Shown: positions 41,694-50,577 of the stretch, in pieces
How positions within the stretch are numbered: position 1 is the first letter of the stretch
Layout: the number at the start of each line of letters is the position of its first letter
DNA from: Oscillospiraceae bacterium
GTDB taxonomy: Bacteria > Bacillota > Clostridia > Oscillospirales > Ruminococcaceae
DNA: 64,000 nt
Direction: 5' to 3'
Assembly: GCA_030539275.1 (NCBI GenBank)
Contig: JAUNSK010000017.1
Span: forward strand, 1-64,000
Program-made: the position numbers and the translations under genes
Notes under the pieces: model-generated
Seen by the model: the letters and a program-made list of their open reading frames with translations, nothing else
Told to the model about the DNA's origin: nothing
Databases searched by the model: none

Positions 41694-42182
41694 CTATATA
41701 TCTGATGTTTCTTCCGCAGCCGGTTCATTTATGTCCGGATTTTTGCCGGAAGATATATGATGCGATATAAATTCTTCTATATAATTCTGATTTTCTTTGT
41801 CAAGTCTGTGAAGATACTCAGACTTCTGCTTTTCCTCAAGCTTTGCAAGTTCAGTACATTCATATGATATTTCTATCACTGTCTTCTGCTGTACTTCTAT
41901 AGACTTTTTTACATTTTCAATTTTTGCAGCGATATCAGTCAGTTCATTTCTGAGTGCACTCTTTTTGATCTCAAGCAGCTGCATGTCAACAACCCTTACT
42001 CCGCTCATCATTCTGGAATTAAGGTCAAAGCAGATCTTCTCTGACTGCTGCATGACAGACTGCTGGGTGAGTATCAGAGCATTCAGCTTTACATGAAGCC
42101 TCATCAGAGTGTTCTTTTCTTTTTTAATCTGCTGATTTTTGTATTCTTTCATTTTTTCCAGTGAAAATTTAAAATCATTCAT
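41694..42182 (-). CDS. fliJ: FliJ-like coiled-coil export protein
   Basis: This 162-residue, almost wholly helical protein begins Phe-Lys-Phe-Ser-Leu-Glu-Lys-Met-Lys-Glu-Tyr-Lys, the usual FliJ opening (Leu-x-Lys-Val-x-x-x-Lys). It has two long coiled-coil helices and an acidic tail. FliJ is the stalk that links the FliI hexamer to FlhA. It starts 12 bp after fliI. Sequence conservation in the family is low, so the call rests on position and coiled-coil form as well as on the N-terminus. Confidence 0.82.
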   Translation of the reverse strand: MNDFKFSLEKMKEYKNQQIKKEKNTLMRLHVKLNALILTQQSVMQQSEKICFDLNSRMMSGVRVVDMQLLEIKKSALRNELTDIAAKIENVKKSIEVQQKTVIEISYECTELAKLEEKQKSEYLHRLDKENQNYIEEFISHHISSGKNPDINEPAAEETSDI

Positions 42183-42194
42183 TTAAAACCCAGC

Positions 42195-43520
42195 CTACTC
42201 AAAAATTTTTCGCATGATACTTATTGTTTCTTCCATTGAAAAGCGTTCGTTAATATCCTGTTTTAAAAATTCATTTATACTTTCAAGCCTGCTTATGGCA
42301 TAATCAAGTTCAGGATTGGTTCCGGTCTTATAAGCACCTATTGAAATAAGATCCTGATTCTCTTCATATACTGACATGATCTTTCTGATCTTCCCGGCAG
42401 TTTCTTTCTGATCGTCTGAAATTATTTCTGACATCAGTCTGCTGATGCTTGAAAGAATATCGATTGCCGGATAGTGATTTCTCATGGCCATGTTCCTTGA
42501 CATCATTATATGACCATCTATTATTCCTCTTACGGTATCAGAGATCGGTTCGTTGCTGTCATCGCCCTCGACAAGTACTGTAAAAATACCTGTTATCGAA
42601 CCTGTTTCAAAGTTGCCGCATCTCTCAAGAAGCTTTGGCAGTGACGCATAAATCGAAGGGGTATATCCTCTTGCGATAGGAGGCTCACCGGCACTCAGAC
42701 CTATTTCACGCTCTGCCATGCAGAAACGTGTAAGCGAATCCATCATCAGCAGAACGTCTTTTCCCTGATCCTTGAAGTATTCGGCTATTGCTGTTGCAGT
42801 CTGAGCACATTTTGATCTCATCATCGCGGGCTGGTCAGATGTTGCTACTACAAGGACACTGCGGCTTATACCTTCATCTCCGAGATCTCTGTTGATGAAT
42901 TCCATCAGTTCTCTGCCGCGCTCGCCAACCATTGCGATAACATTAACATCTGCATTGATGTTTCTTGCTATCATACCCATGAGTATGCTCTTTCCTACTC
43001 CGCTTCCGGCAAATATACCCATTCTCTGTCCTTTGCCTACAGTCAGCATTCCGTCTATCGCCTTTATTCCGAATTCAACCGGTTCTCTGATCGGAGGACG
43101 TTTCATAGGATTTGACGGCCTGCCGTTTATCGAGTAAAATGTCTGACCCTCGATCTCTCCCTTGCCGTCTATAGGATTACCGACAGCATCTATTGTCCTC
43201 CCTATAAGCTGAGGACTCATTTTTATTTTTAGTTTTTCACCTGTATTGCTGACAAAGCTTCCATATCCGATACCTGTTATATCACCATATGGCATCAGCA
43301 GTACTTTTCCATTTCTGAAGCCGACTACTTCAGACATAATGCTTTTTTTATCTGTGCCGGCTATAGATATATTGCAAACATCACCTATATTACATGAGAT
43401 TCCGGATGCTTCAACAGTGAGCCCGACAATCTGTTCAATTTTCCCCAGTGTAGTATAAAAGTTGTTAAGCCTCATACTTCTTCTGAGGTTTTTCTGTGAC
43501 AGCCCGTGTATCTGACTCAT
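42195..43520 (-). CDS. fliI: Flagellar-type export ATPase FliI
   Basis: The protein has about 441 residues. Walker A is Gly-Ser-Gly-Val-Gly-Lys-Ser, Walker B Val-Leu-Leu-Met-Met-Asp-Ser, with the Thr-Arg-Phe block and Gly-Glu-Pro-Pro-Ile-Ala-Arg-Gly-Tyr-Thr-Pro-Ser typical of FliI/SctN. It appears active. Several Met codons compete as start: 43520 has GAGG at 9 nt; 43475 would give a shorter N-terminus overlapping the fliH stop. Either way it overlaps fliH, implying coupled translation. Confidence 0.95.
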   Translation of the reverse strand: MSQIHGLSQKNLRRSMRLNNFYTTLGKIEQIVGLTVEASGISCNIGDVCNISIAGTDKKSIMSEVVGFRNGKVLLMPYGDITGIGYGSFVSNTGEKLKIKMSPQLIGRTIDAVGNPIDGKGEIEGQTFYSINGRPSNPMKRPPIREPVEFGIKAIDGMLTVGKGQRMGIFAGSGVGKSILMGMIARNINADVNVIAMVGERGRELMEFINRDLGDEGISRSVLVVATSDQPAMMRSKCAQTATAIAEYFKDQGKDVLLMMDSLTRFCMAEREIGLSAGEPPIARGYTPSIYASLPKLLERCGNFETGSITGIFTVLVEGDDSNEPISDTVRGIIDGHIMMSRNMAMRNHYPAIDILSSISRLMSEIISDDQKETAGKIRKIMSVYEENQDLISIGAYKTGTNPELDYAISRLESINEFLKQDINERFSMEETISIMRKIFE

Positions 43521-44226
43521 ACTCATCATCCTCATCGGTAAATTCGTTAAAATACTTTCGAATATTCTGCAGCTGTGTCAATACAGAAGCGACTATTACG
43601 CCCTCTGCTGTATGAATAACACATGTACCCTTATCTGCATCGCGTCTGAGTTCCACCTCTACACGCTGATCCTCTTTTGCATCCGAAAGCTCCTTTTCAA
43701 GCTGTGCAGCTGACTCCCTGAGTTTATCTGATACCTCAACCTTTATCCACTGGGCATCGCGTATTGATCTTATCGCCCTCTGGACCAGTGAAAATAACAT
43801 TTTATCATCGTCATCAAGCTTTTTGCAGACGAGTTTTTCTGCCACATCCACTGCCAGTCCTCTTAGTTCCTTCGCATATATGTCAAAATACTCTTCCTGC
43901 TCTTTTTTTATCTGGGCAAGTGTCTTTTCTATACTGTTAAGCCCTCTGCAAAGTATATCATTTCTGGCAGCAGTTCCTTCCTGATAACCAGTGTTATATG
44001 CTTTTTTATAGATCTCCTCGGTTTTTTTCTCTGCCTGAGAAATCATAAGCCCGCACTGTCTTGATGCATCTTCAAGAAGCTGCCCGGCATCAGGACTCTG
44101 TATATATGTATCTGTCTGACATGACATCTGTGCTGTTTTAGCCGAATCCGGATGCTGTGTGTAATCCGGAATTATGACAGGCTGGTCTGACTTTGATATT
44201 TCCTGTTTTTTTATTATCCGGCCCAC
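43465..44226 (-). CDS. fliH: FliH-like negative regulator of the export ATPase
   Basis: The 253-residue protein has a polar N-terminal part, a long central helix containing Lys-Lys-Ala-Tyr-Asn-Thr-Gly-Tyr-Gln-Glu-Gly, and a C-terminal FliH/V-ATPase-E-like domain (Val-Ala-Glu-Lys-Leu-Val-Cys-Lys-Lys, Leu-Val-Gln-Arg-Ala-Ile). FliH dimers tether FliI to FliN. The start is GTG at 44226 with AGGA 9 nt upstream. It follows fliF after only 22 bp, so there is no room for the fliG gene that normally separates them. Confidence 0.88.
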   Translation of the reverse strand: MGRIIKKQEISKSDQPVIIPDYTQHPDSAKTAQMSCQTDTYIQSPDAGQLLEDASRQCGLMISQAEKKTEEIYKKAYNTGYQEGTAARNDILCRGLNSIEKTLAQIKKEQEEYFDIYAKELRGLAVDVAEKLVCKKLDDDDKMLFSLVQRAIRSIRDAQWIKVEVSDKLRESAAQLEKELSDAKEDQRVEVELRRDADKGTCVIHTAEGVIVASVLTQLQNIRKYFNEFTDEDDEYESDTRAVTEKPQKKYEA

Positions 44227-44248
44227 TTAGATACATCCTTTCCTGACG

Positions 44249-45295
44249 TTAAGATTTTTTATCATCCTTTATCATTTTTCTGATGATATCAGCAGCTGCC
44301 TTCGGATCTTCTTTTATTAATTTGCTGATATCTTCTTTTTTTATTTTTTCTTTAGAAACGCAGCGTGTTTTGCCGGAAAGCATATCTGCATATTCGTTGT
44401 TTTCTCTTTCAAGCCTGGATATTCTCAGGTTTGCCCTTATGCTGTTGATAACCGCAGCAAGCGTAATAAGAAACAGAACAGCGCATACCCATAACATTGC
44501 AGTTTCCCTTGAAGTAAACGGAATGTCCTGTGTATCATTTTCCGGCTGTGTCTGAGCCGGCTGTTCATCAGACGGTAAAGTTTCCTGTACTTTGTCCTGT
44601 GCTGCTGATACAGGAACTGACTGTCCTATTTCAATTCCGGTAGCTGCATTTATTACTGTTACATCATCGGGCTCCATCTGCTGGGCACTGAATGCTACAA
44701 GTTTTTTCACAGCATCCGCCTGTTTAACATCAAAAGCATCCGGATCCTTAAGCGTCAGCATAACACTGGCTGTTGCTTTGTCCGGATTATCATCCCACAC
44801 GTAATCGGTCTCCTGAGGCACGCTTATTGTTACAACAGCACTTCTTATGTTATCTATTCTTTTAATGGTTGTCTGGAGTCTGTCCTGAAGCTCAAATCTG
44901 AGTGCCTGTTTTTTCTCAAAATCGCTCATTGTCATACTGAGATTATCAAAAAAAGTACCGTATGAAGGAGTTGACTGCGGATAGCCCATTTCAGCAAGCT
45001 CATATACTATCTCGTCCCATTGATCACTTCGTACCTCGATCTCACCATCAGAGCTTATCCTGGCATCAGCATTCATATTTTTCAGCTGAACAAATACATC
45101 TGTAGCCTCGCTTTTTGTCATGCCCGGAAATAATTCTATCCAGGATGCAGACTGTCTGTTAAGGAAAAACGTAATGCATGCTGCGCCCATTGCTATTGCA
45201 ATAACACTCAGTGCAAACAGCGTTTTCTGCTTTGATGACATTTTATGATATGTACTGTTGAGCTTTGAAATTATATTATTTTCTGATTCTTTCAT
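44249..45295 (-). CDS. fliF: Shortened FliF (MS-ring protein without RBM3/collar)
   Basis: FliF is usually 520-570 residues; this one has 348. TM1 (26-45), RBM1 (about 52-113) and RBM2 (about 125-225) of the YscJ/FliF family are well conserved, with Leu-Phe-Pro-Gly-Met, Asp-Phe-Glu-Lys-Lys-Gln-Ala-Leu-Arg-Phe-Glu-Leu-Gln and Ala-Ser-Val. A Gln/Pro/Glu linker of about 40 residues then leads to TM2 (about 265-284). The RBM3 and beta-collar region is absent. The C-terminal tail still resembles the FliG-binding end (Ile-Lys-Glu-Asp-Pro-Lys-Ala-Ala-Ala-Asp-Ile-Ile-Arg). The frame is continuous, so this is not a frameshift product. Confidence 0.85.
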   Translation of the reverse strand: MKESENNIISKLNSTYHKMSSKQKTLFALSVIAIAMGAACITFFLNRQSASWIELFPGMTKSEATDVFVQLKNMNADARISSDGEIEVRSDQWDEIVYELAEMGYPQSTPSYGTFFDNLSMTMSDFEKKQALRFELQDRLQTTIKRIDNIRSAVVTISVPQETDYVWDDNPDKATASVMLTLKDPDAFDVKQADAVKKLVAFSAQQMEPDDVTVINAATGIEIGQSVPVSAAQDKVQETLPSDEQPAQTQPENDTQDIPFTSRETAMLWVCAVLFLITLAAVINSIRANLRISRLERENNEYADMLSGKTRCVSKEKIKKEDISKLIKEDPKAAADIIRKMIKDDKKS

Positions 45296-45315
45296 TTTTA
45301 ACTCATTTCCGATTA

Positions 45316-45609
45316 TTAAATCTGCATTTCAGTTATGTTTTTATATGCCTCAACGGCACGGCTGATTATCTGGGATTTGATACCCAGCTCAAGTTCCTTT
45401 ATCTGAACAGAGTCAGAAGTATCGATCGGAACAGTAATTTGTGATATATCCTTAACGGCACTGCTCTGTACTGTCTGTGTCACACTATCAAGAATATCAC
45501 TGAAGCTGATCTTATCGCCGCTGCCTTCTGATACTCCTGAAATATTTGACTTTGACAGGGAATTTATCTTTGAAATACCGGCCGGAGAAACTGAAAATGA
45601 AAAATCCAT
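45316..45609 (-). CDS. fliE: FliE, rod/MS-ring adaptor
   Basis: This 97-residue protein has the FliE C-terminal pattern Phe-Ser-Asp-Ile-Leu, then Lys-Ser-Gln-Ile-Ile-Ser-Arg-Ala-Val-Glu-Ala-Tyr-Lys-Asn-Ile-Thr-Glu-Met-Gln-Ile. It is normally the first protein exported, joining gate and rod. The frame extends to 45696, but a GGCGGTG site and family length place the start at 45609, after the promoter. It is the first gene of the export operon. The usual partners flgB and flgC are not upstream. Confidence 0.85.
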   Translation of the reverse strand: MDFSFSVSPAGISKINSLSKSNISGVSEGSGDKISFSDILDSVTQTVQSSAVKDISQITVPIDTSDSVQIKELELGIKSQIISRAVEAYKNITEMQI

Positions 45610-45667
45610 AAAATTACACCGCCATGTCATATTAACAAATTTATAATATGGAAAACTATATATTTTC

Positions 45668-45696
45668 ATTATACTATAAATAACTTTAAATTTCAA
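45668..45696 (-). promoter_or_regulatory. Sigma-A promoter of the export operon
   Basis: Minus-strand TTGAAA (45696-45691), a 17 bp spacer and a perfect TATAAT (45673-45668). The leader to fliE is about 50 nt. The operon is thus probably vegetative, not dependent on sigma-28. Confidence 0.8.
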
Positions 45697-45761
45697 GTAA
45701 AGATTGGTGAGTAAATGTTATCTTTATTATACAAATAATCAGGAATATAATTGTAACATAT

Positions 45762-45797
45762 AAAAACCAGGTGCATTTATATAAACGCACCTGGTTT
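45762..45797 (-). terminator. Terminator of the GH13 gene
   Basis: A perfect 11 bp stem (45797-45787 with 45774-45764) is followed by TTTTT on the minus strand. Confidence 0.8.
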
Positions 45798-45812
45798 CAT
45801 AATTATGTAAAA

Positions 45813-47120
45813 TCAATATACCTTCCACAAATGAGCACTGTATGGTGCCAGTTCACTTCCTCCGCCGAAATCGTGTTCTGTACCATCAATAAGATCTGTT
45901 GCTCTTTGGGCACCTGCATCAAAGTGTGCTGTATAAGTCTGACCGTCAGCATTTACAGCTGCAATGACTCTTTCACCGTCAGCCTCTCTCTCAAAAATAC
46001 ACTGTCTGTTTGTAAGATGAAGTATTTTAAATCCTCCGTAGCATAGTGCCCTGCTGTCTTTGTGTGCCTGTGCAAGACTCCCGATCCACTTTGTCAGATC
46101 GTTTTGCTGCGGTTCGTCAAAGCATACCCTGAGAGCAGGATCACCGTCAGACTTCATAGCTTTTGTTCCCCATTCACTTCCGTAGTATACGCAAGGTATT
46201 CCCGGCATTGCAAACATAAGAGCATAAATAAGCTTTAGATGCCCGGGGTCAGTAAGCTGACTTGCTATCCTTGAAACGTCATGATTATCAACGAAAGACA
46301 GCAGATGCATTCCGCGGTATCTACACCACTGTTCAGGTCCGAACTGATTTTTGAGTGAATGGCAGATCTCGAACATATTCATACAGTTAAAGCTCGAGTA
46401 AAGTCCTTTATAACATTCATAATTTGTTGCGCTGTCAAGCATTTCATTATTTACAAACATGCTGTAATCGCCGTGAAGAAGTTCTCCGAGAAGGAAGAAA
46501 TCCTTTTTCTGAGAATCACAGAATCTGCGCAGACGTTTTATAAACTCCTTGTCAAGACAATATGCTACGTCAAGACGGATTCCGTCAATATCAAATTCCT
46601 CAATCCACTTTCCGACACACTCAAGGATATGATTTACTACCTCTTCATTTCTGAGATTGAGCTTAACAAGATCATAGCAGCCTTCCCAGCCCTCATACCA
46701 TAAGCCGTCATTATAGCATGAGTTGCCTGCAAAGTTTATATTGAACCAGTTTATATATCTTGAGTTTTCACGTTTTTCAAGAACGTCTCTGAACGCCCAG
46801 AACCCTCTTCCCACGTGATTGAATACTCCGTCAAGTACAACTCTGATATCATTTTCATGAAGCTTCTGACATACATTCTGAAAGTCTTTGTTTGATCCGA
46901 GTCTTGCATCAATTTTAGTGTAGTCTCTTGTATTGTATCCGTGAGTATCAGATTCAAAAACAGGTGAAAAATATACAGCATTGCATCCTGTCTGTCTGAT
47001 ATGTGGTATCCATGAGATGACCTTAGTAATATTATTTACAACCTTACCGTCATTCTCATAGGATGCTCCGCAGAATCCAAGCGGATATATCTGGTAAAAT
47101 ACACTTTCGTAAGCCCACAT
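45813..47120 (-). CDS. GH13 alpha-amylase-family glycosidase, intracellular
   Basis: The 435-residue TIM-barrel enzyme has no signal peptide. Catalytic residues of GH13 are all visible: nucleophile Asp184 in Gly-Ile-Arg-Leu-Asp-Val-Ala, acid/base Glu213 in Leu-Leu-Gly-Glu-Leu-Leu-His, and the transition-state Asp in Phe-Val-Asp-Asn-His-Asp. It also has Asp-Gly-Val-Phe-Asn-His and a small C-terminal beta domain. It should act on imported maltodextrins. The start at 47120 (Met-Trp-Ala-Tyr-Glu-Ser) is preferred, because GGAGGA lies between it and the ATG at 47135. Confidence 0.92.
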   Translation of the reverse strand: MWAYESVFYQIYPLGFCGASYENDGKVVNNITKVISWIPHIRQTGCNAVYFSPVFESDTHGYNTRDYTKIDARLGSNKDFQNVCQKLHENDIRVVLDGVFNHVGRGFWAFRDVLEKRENSRYINWFNINFAGNSCYNDGLWYEGWEGCYDLVKLNLRNEEVVNHILECVGKWIEEFDIDGIRLDVAYCLDKEFIKRLRRFCDSQKKDFFLLGELLHGDYSMFVNNEMLDSATNYECYKGLYSSFNCMNMFEICHSLKNQFGPEQWCRYRGMHLLSFVDNHDVSRIASQLTDPGHLKLIYALMFAMPGIPCVYYGSEWGTKAMKSDGDPALRVCFDEPQQNDLTKWIGSLAQAHKDSRALCYGGFKILHLTNRQCIFEREADGERVIAAVNADGQTYTAHFDAGAQRATDLIDGTEHDFGGGSELAPYSAHLWKVY

Positions 47121-47232
47121 AAGCAAATCCTCCATAGCTAAGATATTTACAAAAATAAGTATTGCATATTGTATATTATACTATTTTTATATACAAAAAT
47201 CAATAACATATTCGTCAGTATTTCTTCATACA

Positions 47233-47263
47233 TTTATGAGTTAAGAGATAAAAAACTCATAAA
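47233..47263. repeat. Inverted repeat between rpsU terminator and GH13 gene
   Basis: Perfect 10 bp arms TTTATGAGTT (47233-47242) and its complement (47254-47263) are separated by 11 bp. It may be an operator or a second weak hairpin. It lies just after the T tract of the rpsU terminator and about 113 bp upstream of the GH13 start. Confidence 0.4.
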
Positions 47264-47307
47264 TAAAAAAAGTAACAGCAGATACTTCTAGCATCTGCTG
47301 TTACTTT
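47264..47307 (-). terminator. Terminator of rpsU
   Basis: A perfect 15 bp stem (47307-47293 with 47283-47269) with a 9 nt loop is followed by six T on the minus strand (47269-47265 and beyond). Confidence 0.88.
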
Positions 47308-47328
47308 CCGCTTTATTAAAGCCCCATA

Positions 47329-47502
47329 TTAATACTTGCGTTTACGAGCTGCCTCGGATTTTTTCTTACGTTTAACCGAAGGCTTTTCGTAGTGTTCTCT
47401 CTTACGAACTTCAGCAATAACGCCATCCTTTGCGCAAGATCTCTTAAAGCGCTTAAGGGCAGTGTCTAAAGATTCGTTTTTACCAACACGTACTTCTGCC
47501 AT
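47329..47502 (-). CDS. rpsU: 30S ribosomal protein S21
   Basis: This 57-residue basic protein reads [11 protein letters not shown] at the start, has Leu-Lys-Arg-Phe-Lys-Arg-Ser-Cys in the middle and ends Ala-Arg-Lys-Arg-Lys-Tyr. This is the standard S21 of Firmicutes. S21 helps the 30S subunit in initiation. The RBS is a strong GGGAGG. The gene has its own promoter and terminator, and lies alone between leuS and the GH13 gene. Confidence 0.96.
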   Translation of the reverse strand: MAEVRVGKNESLDTALKRFKRSCAKDGVIAEVRKREHYEKPSVKRKKKSEAARKRKY

Positions 47503-47694
47503 TTTATTCCCTCCCTTTGCCGCTAAGACAGAGGTTATATACTAAACCATTTGCAATATTTCTAAAACAAATGTCAGTCGTCAATAATTATTTCCTCTGT
47601 GATTCAGGTTGAGACAAAATACATATGATTGACAGACCGAGTGGTCAAACCATCTTAACAAAAACATCTACAACCTAATGAATAACATGAACTT

Positions 47695-47724
47695 ATTTTA
47701 ACATACTATTCTAACGCTTGTCAA
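47695..47724 (-). promoter_or_regulatory. Sigma-A promoter of rpsU with long leader
   Basis: Minus-strand TTGACA (47724-47719), an 18 bp spacer and TAAAAT (47700-47695). The leader to rpsU is about 185 nt (47503-47688) and has no gene; I saw no clear riboswitch in it, though a regulatory structure is possible. No hairpin terminator for leuS was seen before this promoter. Confidence 0.75.
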
Positions 47725-47752
47725 GACCAATTTGGCTTTATCCGTCAATTTG

Positions 47753-50164
47753 TTACTTTGCCACAAAATTCACTAACTTATTTGGTACATATATCTGCTT
47801 TAAAATTGTCTTTCCTTCTACAGCTTCTGCGATCTTATTGTCTGAAAGTGCAATTTTCAGCACGTCATCTTTAGCGCTGTCAGGAGCAATTGTAATCTTT
47901 GTCTTGATCTTTCCGTTTATCTGAACAACTATTTCGATCATATCATCAACACAGAGTGCTTCATCATATGCAGGCCATTTCTGATTGTGAATAAATCCTT
48001 CATAACCGCATGCACTGTAAAGCTCTTCAGTAATGTGAGGAGCAAACGGATTGAGAATGAGAAGAAGATCTCTGAATTCTTTTCTGTTGATGCTTCCTAC
48101 AGAATTTATTTCATTGAGGAGTGCCATCATAGCTGCAATTGCAGTATTGAACTTAAGTGACTCTATATCCTCTGATACTTTTTTGATTGTCTTATTGAAT
48201 GAAGCAGTAAGTTCTTTGCGGTATTCATCACCGTCAATGAGATTTTCCTGAAGACTCCAGATCTTTTCGAGGAATCTCTTACAGCCCTTTATGCTTGCAT
48301 TGCTCCATGGTGCAGTCTTTTCAAAGTCACCGATAAACATCTCATAGAGTCTGAGAGTATCAGCACCGTACTCTGCAATAACATCATCAGGATTTATTAC
48401 ATTTCCTCTGGACTTGGACATCTTCTCACCGTTTTCACCAAGAATAAATCCGTGACTGGTACGTCTCATATATGGTTCCTTCTGACTTGTAACACCGATA
48501 TCATAAAGGAACTTATGCCAGAAACGTGAATAGAGAAGATGAAGCGTTGTGTGCTCCATACCGCCGTTATACCAGTCAACCGGCATCCAGTAGTCAAGTG
48601 CTTCCTTTGATGCAAGTTCCTTGTCATTGTGAGGATCACAGTAACGAAGGAAATACCATGATGAACCGGCCCACTGAGGCATAGTATCAGTTTCACGTTT
48701 TGCAGGTCCGCCGCATGTCGGACATGTTGTATTTATAAAGCTTTCAAGTGTGGAAAGCGGACTCTCACCGTTGTCTGTAGGCATATAGCTGTCAACTTCA
48801 GGAAGTGTAAGCGGAAGCTGACTCTCATCAAGAGGAACATATCCGCACTTGTCACAGTGAACTATCGGAATAGGTTCACCCCAGTATCTCTGTCTTGAGA
48901 ATACCCAGTCCCTGAGCTTGAAGTTTACCTTAGGAGTTCCCTTGCCAGTTTCCTTAAGCCATTCCTTGATCTTTTCCTTTGCCTCCTCAACGCTTAAGCC
49001 ATTGAGGAAATCACTGTTTACCATTGTGCCTGTAGCACAGTCTGTAAATGCTTCCTTTGTTACATCTCCGCCGCTTACAACTTCAATGATAGGAAGGTCA
49101 AATACCTTGGCAAAATCGTAGTCTCTTGTATCATGAGCCGGAACAGCCATAATAGCGCCTGTACCATAAGACATAAGTACATAGTCAGAAATAAATATCG
49201 GAATCTCTCTGCCGTTTACAGGATTATATGCCTTAACGCCCTGAAGCTTAACGCCTGTTTTTTCCTTTACGATCTCAGTTCTTTCAAAATCTGATTTCTT
49301 TGCAGCCTTTTCCTGATATGCCTTTATCTCATCTTTGTTTTCAAGTATATCTGCCCACTTTGCGATATATGGATGTTCAGGTGAAATTACCATATATGTT
49401 GCACCGAAAAGTGTATCAGGACGTGTTGTATATACAGTGAGCTTGTCGCCACTGACTGAAGTTTCAAAATCAACCTCTGCACCTGTTGAACGTCCTATCC
49501 AGTTTGTCTGTGTTGACTTGATCCTGTCAAGATAGTTTACGTCCGCCAGATCATCAAGAAGTCTCTGTGCATATTCTGTGATCTTAAGCATCCACTGGGA
49601 TTTTACTTTTCTGATTACTTCTCCGCCGCAGCGTTCACATACACCGCCGACAACTTCTTCATTTGCAAGAACGACCTTGCATGATGTACACCAGTTTACT
49701 GCCATTTCCTTTTTGTAGGCAAGACCTTTTTTGAACATCTGAAGGAATATCCACTGTGTCCATTTGAAATAATCCTTATCAGTAGTATTTATCTCACGGT
49801 CCCAGTCAAATGAAAGTCCGAGTGCCTTGAGCTGGCCTTTGAATCTTGCTATATTATTCTGCGTTACTATAGCAGGATGGATCTTGTTTTTTATAGCATA
49901 GTTTTCAGTAGGAAGGCCGAAAGCATCCCAACCCATCGGGAAAAGAACGTTGTATCCCTCGAGACGTCTTTTTCTTGATACTATATCCATTGCAGTATAC
50001 GGACGCGGATGTCCTATATGAAGTCCCTTTCCTGACGGATAAGGAAATTCAACCAGAGCATAAAACTTTGGCTTTGTATAGTCATTGCTTGCCCTGAAGC
50101 ATTTTTCTTCGTCCCATATCTTCTGCCACTTTGATTCGACAGCAGTATAATCATATCTGTTCAT
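47753..50164 (-). CDS. leuS: Leucyl-tRNA synthetase
   Basis: This class I synthetase has 803 residues. The HIGH motif is in [11 protein letters not shown] and KMSKS in [10 protein letters not shown]. A zinc ribbon (Cys-Thr-Ser-Cys, Cys-Glu-Arg-Cys-Gly) and the CP1 editing domain with the Asp-rich loop ([10 protein letters not shown]) are present, followed by the anticodon-binding and C-terminal domains. Only 36 bp separate it from rsfS, so there is no space for a T-box leader, and it depends on upstream transcription. Confidence 0.97.
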   Translation of the reverse strand: MNRYDYTAVESKWQKIWDEEKCFRASNDYTKPKFYALVEFPYPSGKGLHIGHPRPYTAMDIVSRKRRLEGYNVLFPMGWDAFGLPTENYAIKNKIHPAIVTQNNIARFKGQLKALGLSFDWDREINTTDKDYFKWTQWIFLQMFKKGLAYKKEMAVNWCTSCKVVLANEEVVGGVCERCGGEVIRKVKSQWMLKITEYAQRLLDDLADVNYLDRIKSTQTNWIGRSTGAEVDFETSVSGDKLTVYTTRPDTLFGATYMVISPEHPYIAKWADILENKDEIKAYQEKAAKKSDFERTEIVKEKTGVKLQGVKAYNPVNGREIPIFISDYVLMSYGTGAIMAVPAHDTRDYDFAKVFDLPIIEVVSGGDVTKEAFTDCATGTMVNSDFLNGLSVEEAKEKIKEWLKETGKGTPKVNFKLRDWVFSRQRYWGEPIPIVHCDKCGYVPLDESQLPLTLPEVDSYMPTDNGESPLSTLESFINTTCPTCGGPAKRETDTMPQWAGSSWYFLRYCDPHNDKELASKEALDYWMPVDWYNGGMEHTTLHLLYSRFWHKFLYDIGVTSQKEPYMRRTSHGFILGENGEKMSKSRGNVINPDDVIAEYGADTLRLYEMFIGDFEKTAPWSNASIKGCKRFLEKIWSLQENLIDGDEYRKELTASFNKTIKKVSEDIESLKFNTAIAAMMALLNEINSVGSINRKEFRDLLLILNPFAPHITEELYSACGYEGFIHNQKWPAYDEALCVDDMIEIVVQINGKIKTKITIAPDSAKDDVLKIALSDNKIAEAVEGKTILKQIYVPNKLVNFVAK

Positions 50165-50200
50165 TTATTCAAGCTCCTTTGTATAGTACAGTATTGTCTG

Positions 50201-50554
50201 TTATCCAAGCAGTTTTTCAACGTCAACATGCTCACCGTCAGCCCATAGTCGTTCAAGCTGATAGAACTCACGTGTTTCCTTATAGAAAACGTGAACAACA
50301 ATATCAGAGTAATCAAGAATGATCCAGTTTGAACCGCTGTATCCTTCCTTGCGTGTAGGTTCTATCCCTGCCTGTGACAGCTGATATTCGACCTCGTCAG
50401 CGAGTGTTCGTGTATGTGTAGTGCTGGTACCGTTTGCTATTACAAAGTAATCTGTAAGAACAGTAAGATCCTTAATACCAAGTACTTCAATATTTTCAGC
50501 CTTTTTGCTCTCTAGTGCCTTAACTACATTTATAAGTTTATTATTTATTTCCAT
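50201..50554 (-). CDS. rsfS: Ribosomal silencing factor RsfS
   Basis: This protein of about 117 residues has family marks Lys-Ala-Glu-Asn-Ile-Glu-Val-Leu-Gly-Ile, Thr-Asp-Tyr-Phe-Val-Ile-Ala-Asn-Gly-Thr-Ser, Trp-Ile-Ile-Leu-Asp-Tyr and Val-Val-His-Val-Phe. It binds uL14 and blocks subunit joining under starvation. A start at 50554, with GGAG 5 nt upstream, is preferred over 50572. The order yqeK-LCP-rsfS-leuS is usual for Ruminococcaceae-like genomes. Confidence 0.93.
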   Translation of the reverse strand: MEINNKLINVVKALESKKAENIEVLGIKDLTVLTDYFVIANGTSTTHTRTLADEVEYQLSQAGIEPTRKEGYSGSNWIILDYSDIVVHVFYKETREFYQLERLWADGEHVDVEKLLG

Positions 50555-50577
50555 ATTTTCTCCATTTATCAAATCAT

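Noticed and set aside
44227-45295. Possibility that fliF is a frameshifted or truncated full-length gene
   Set aside because: TM2 and the C-terminal FliG-binding-like tail are present in the same frame, and only 22 bp separate its stop from fliH, so the missing domain is not encoded nearby in another frame.
50165-50200. T-box riboswitch upstream of leuS
   Set aside because: Only 36 bp separate rsfS and leuS, far too short for a T-box leader.
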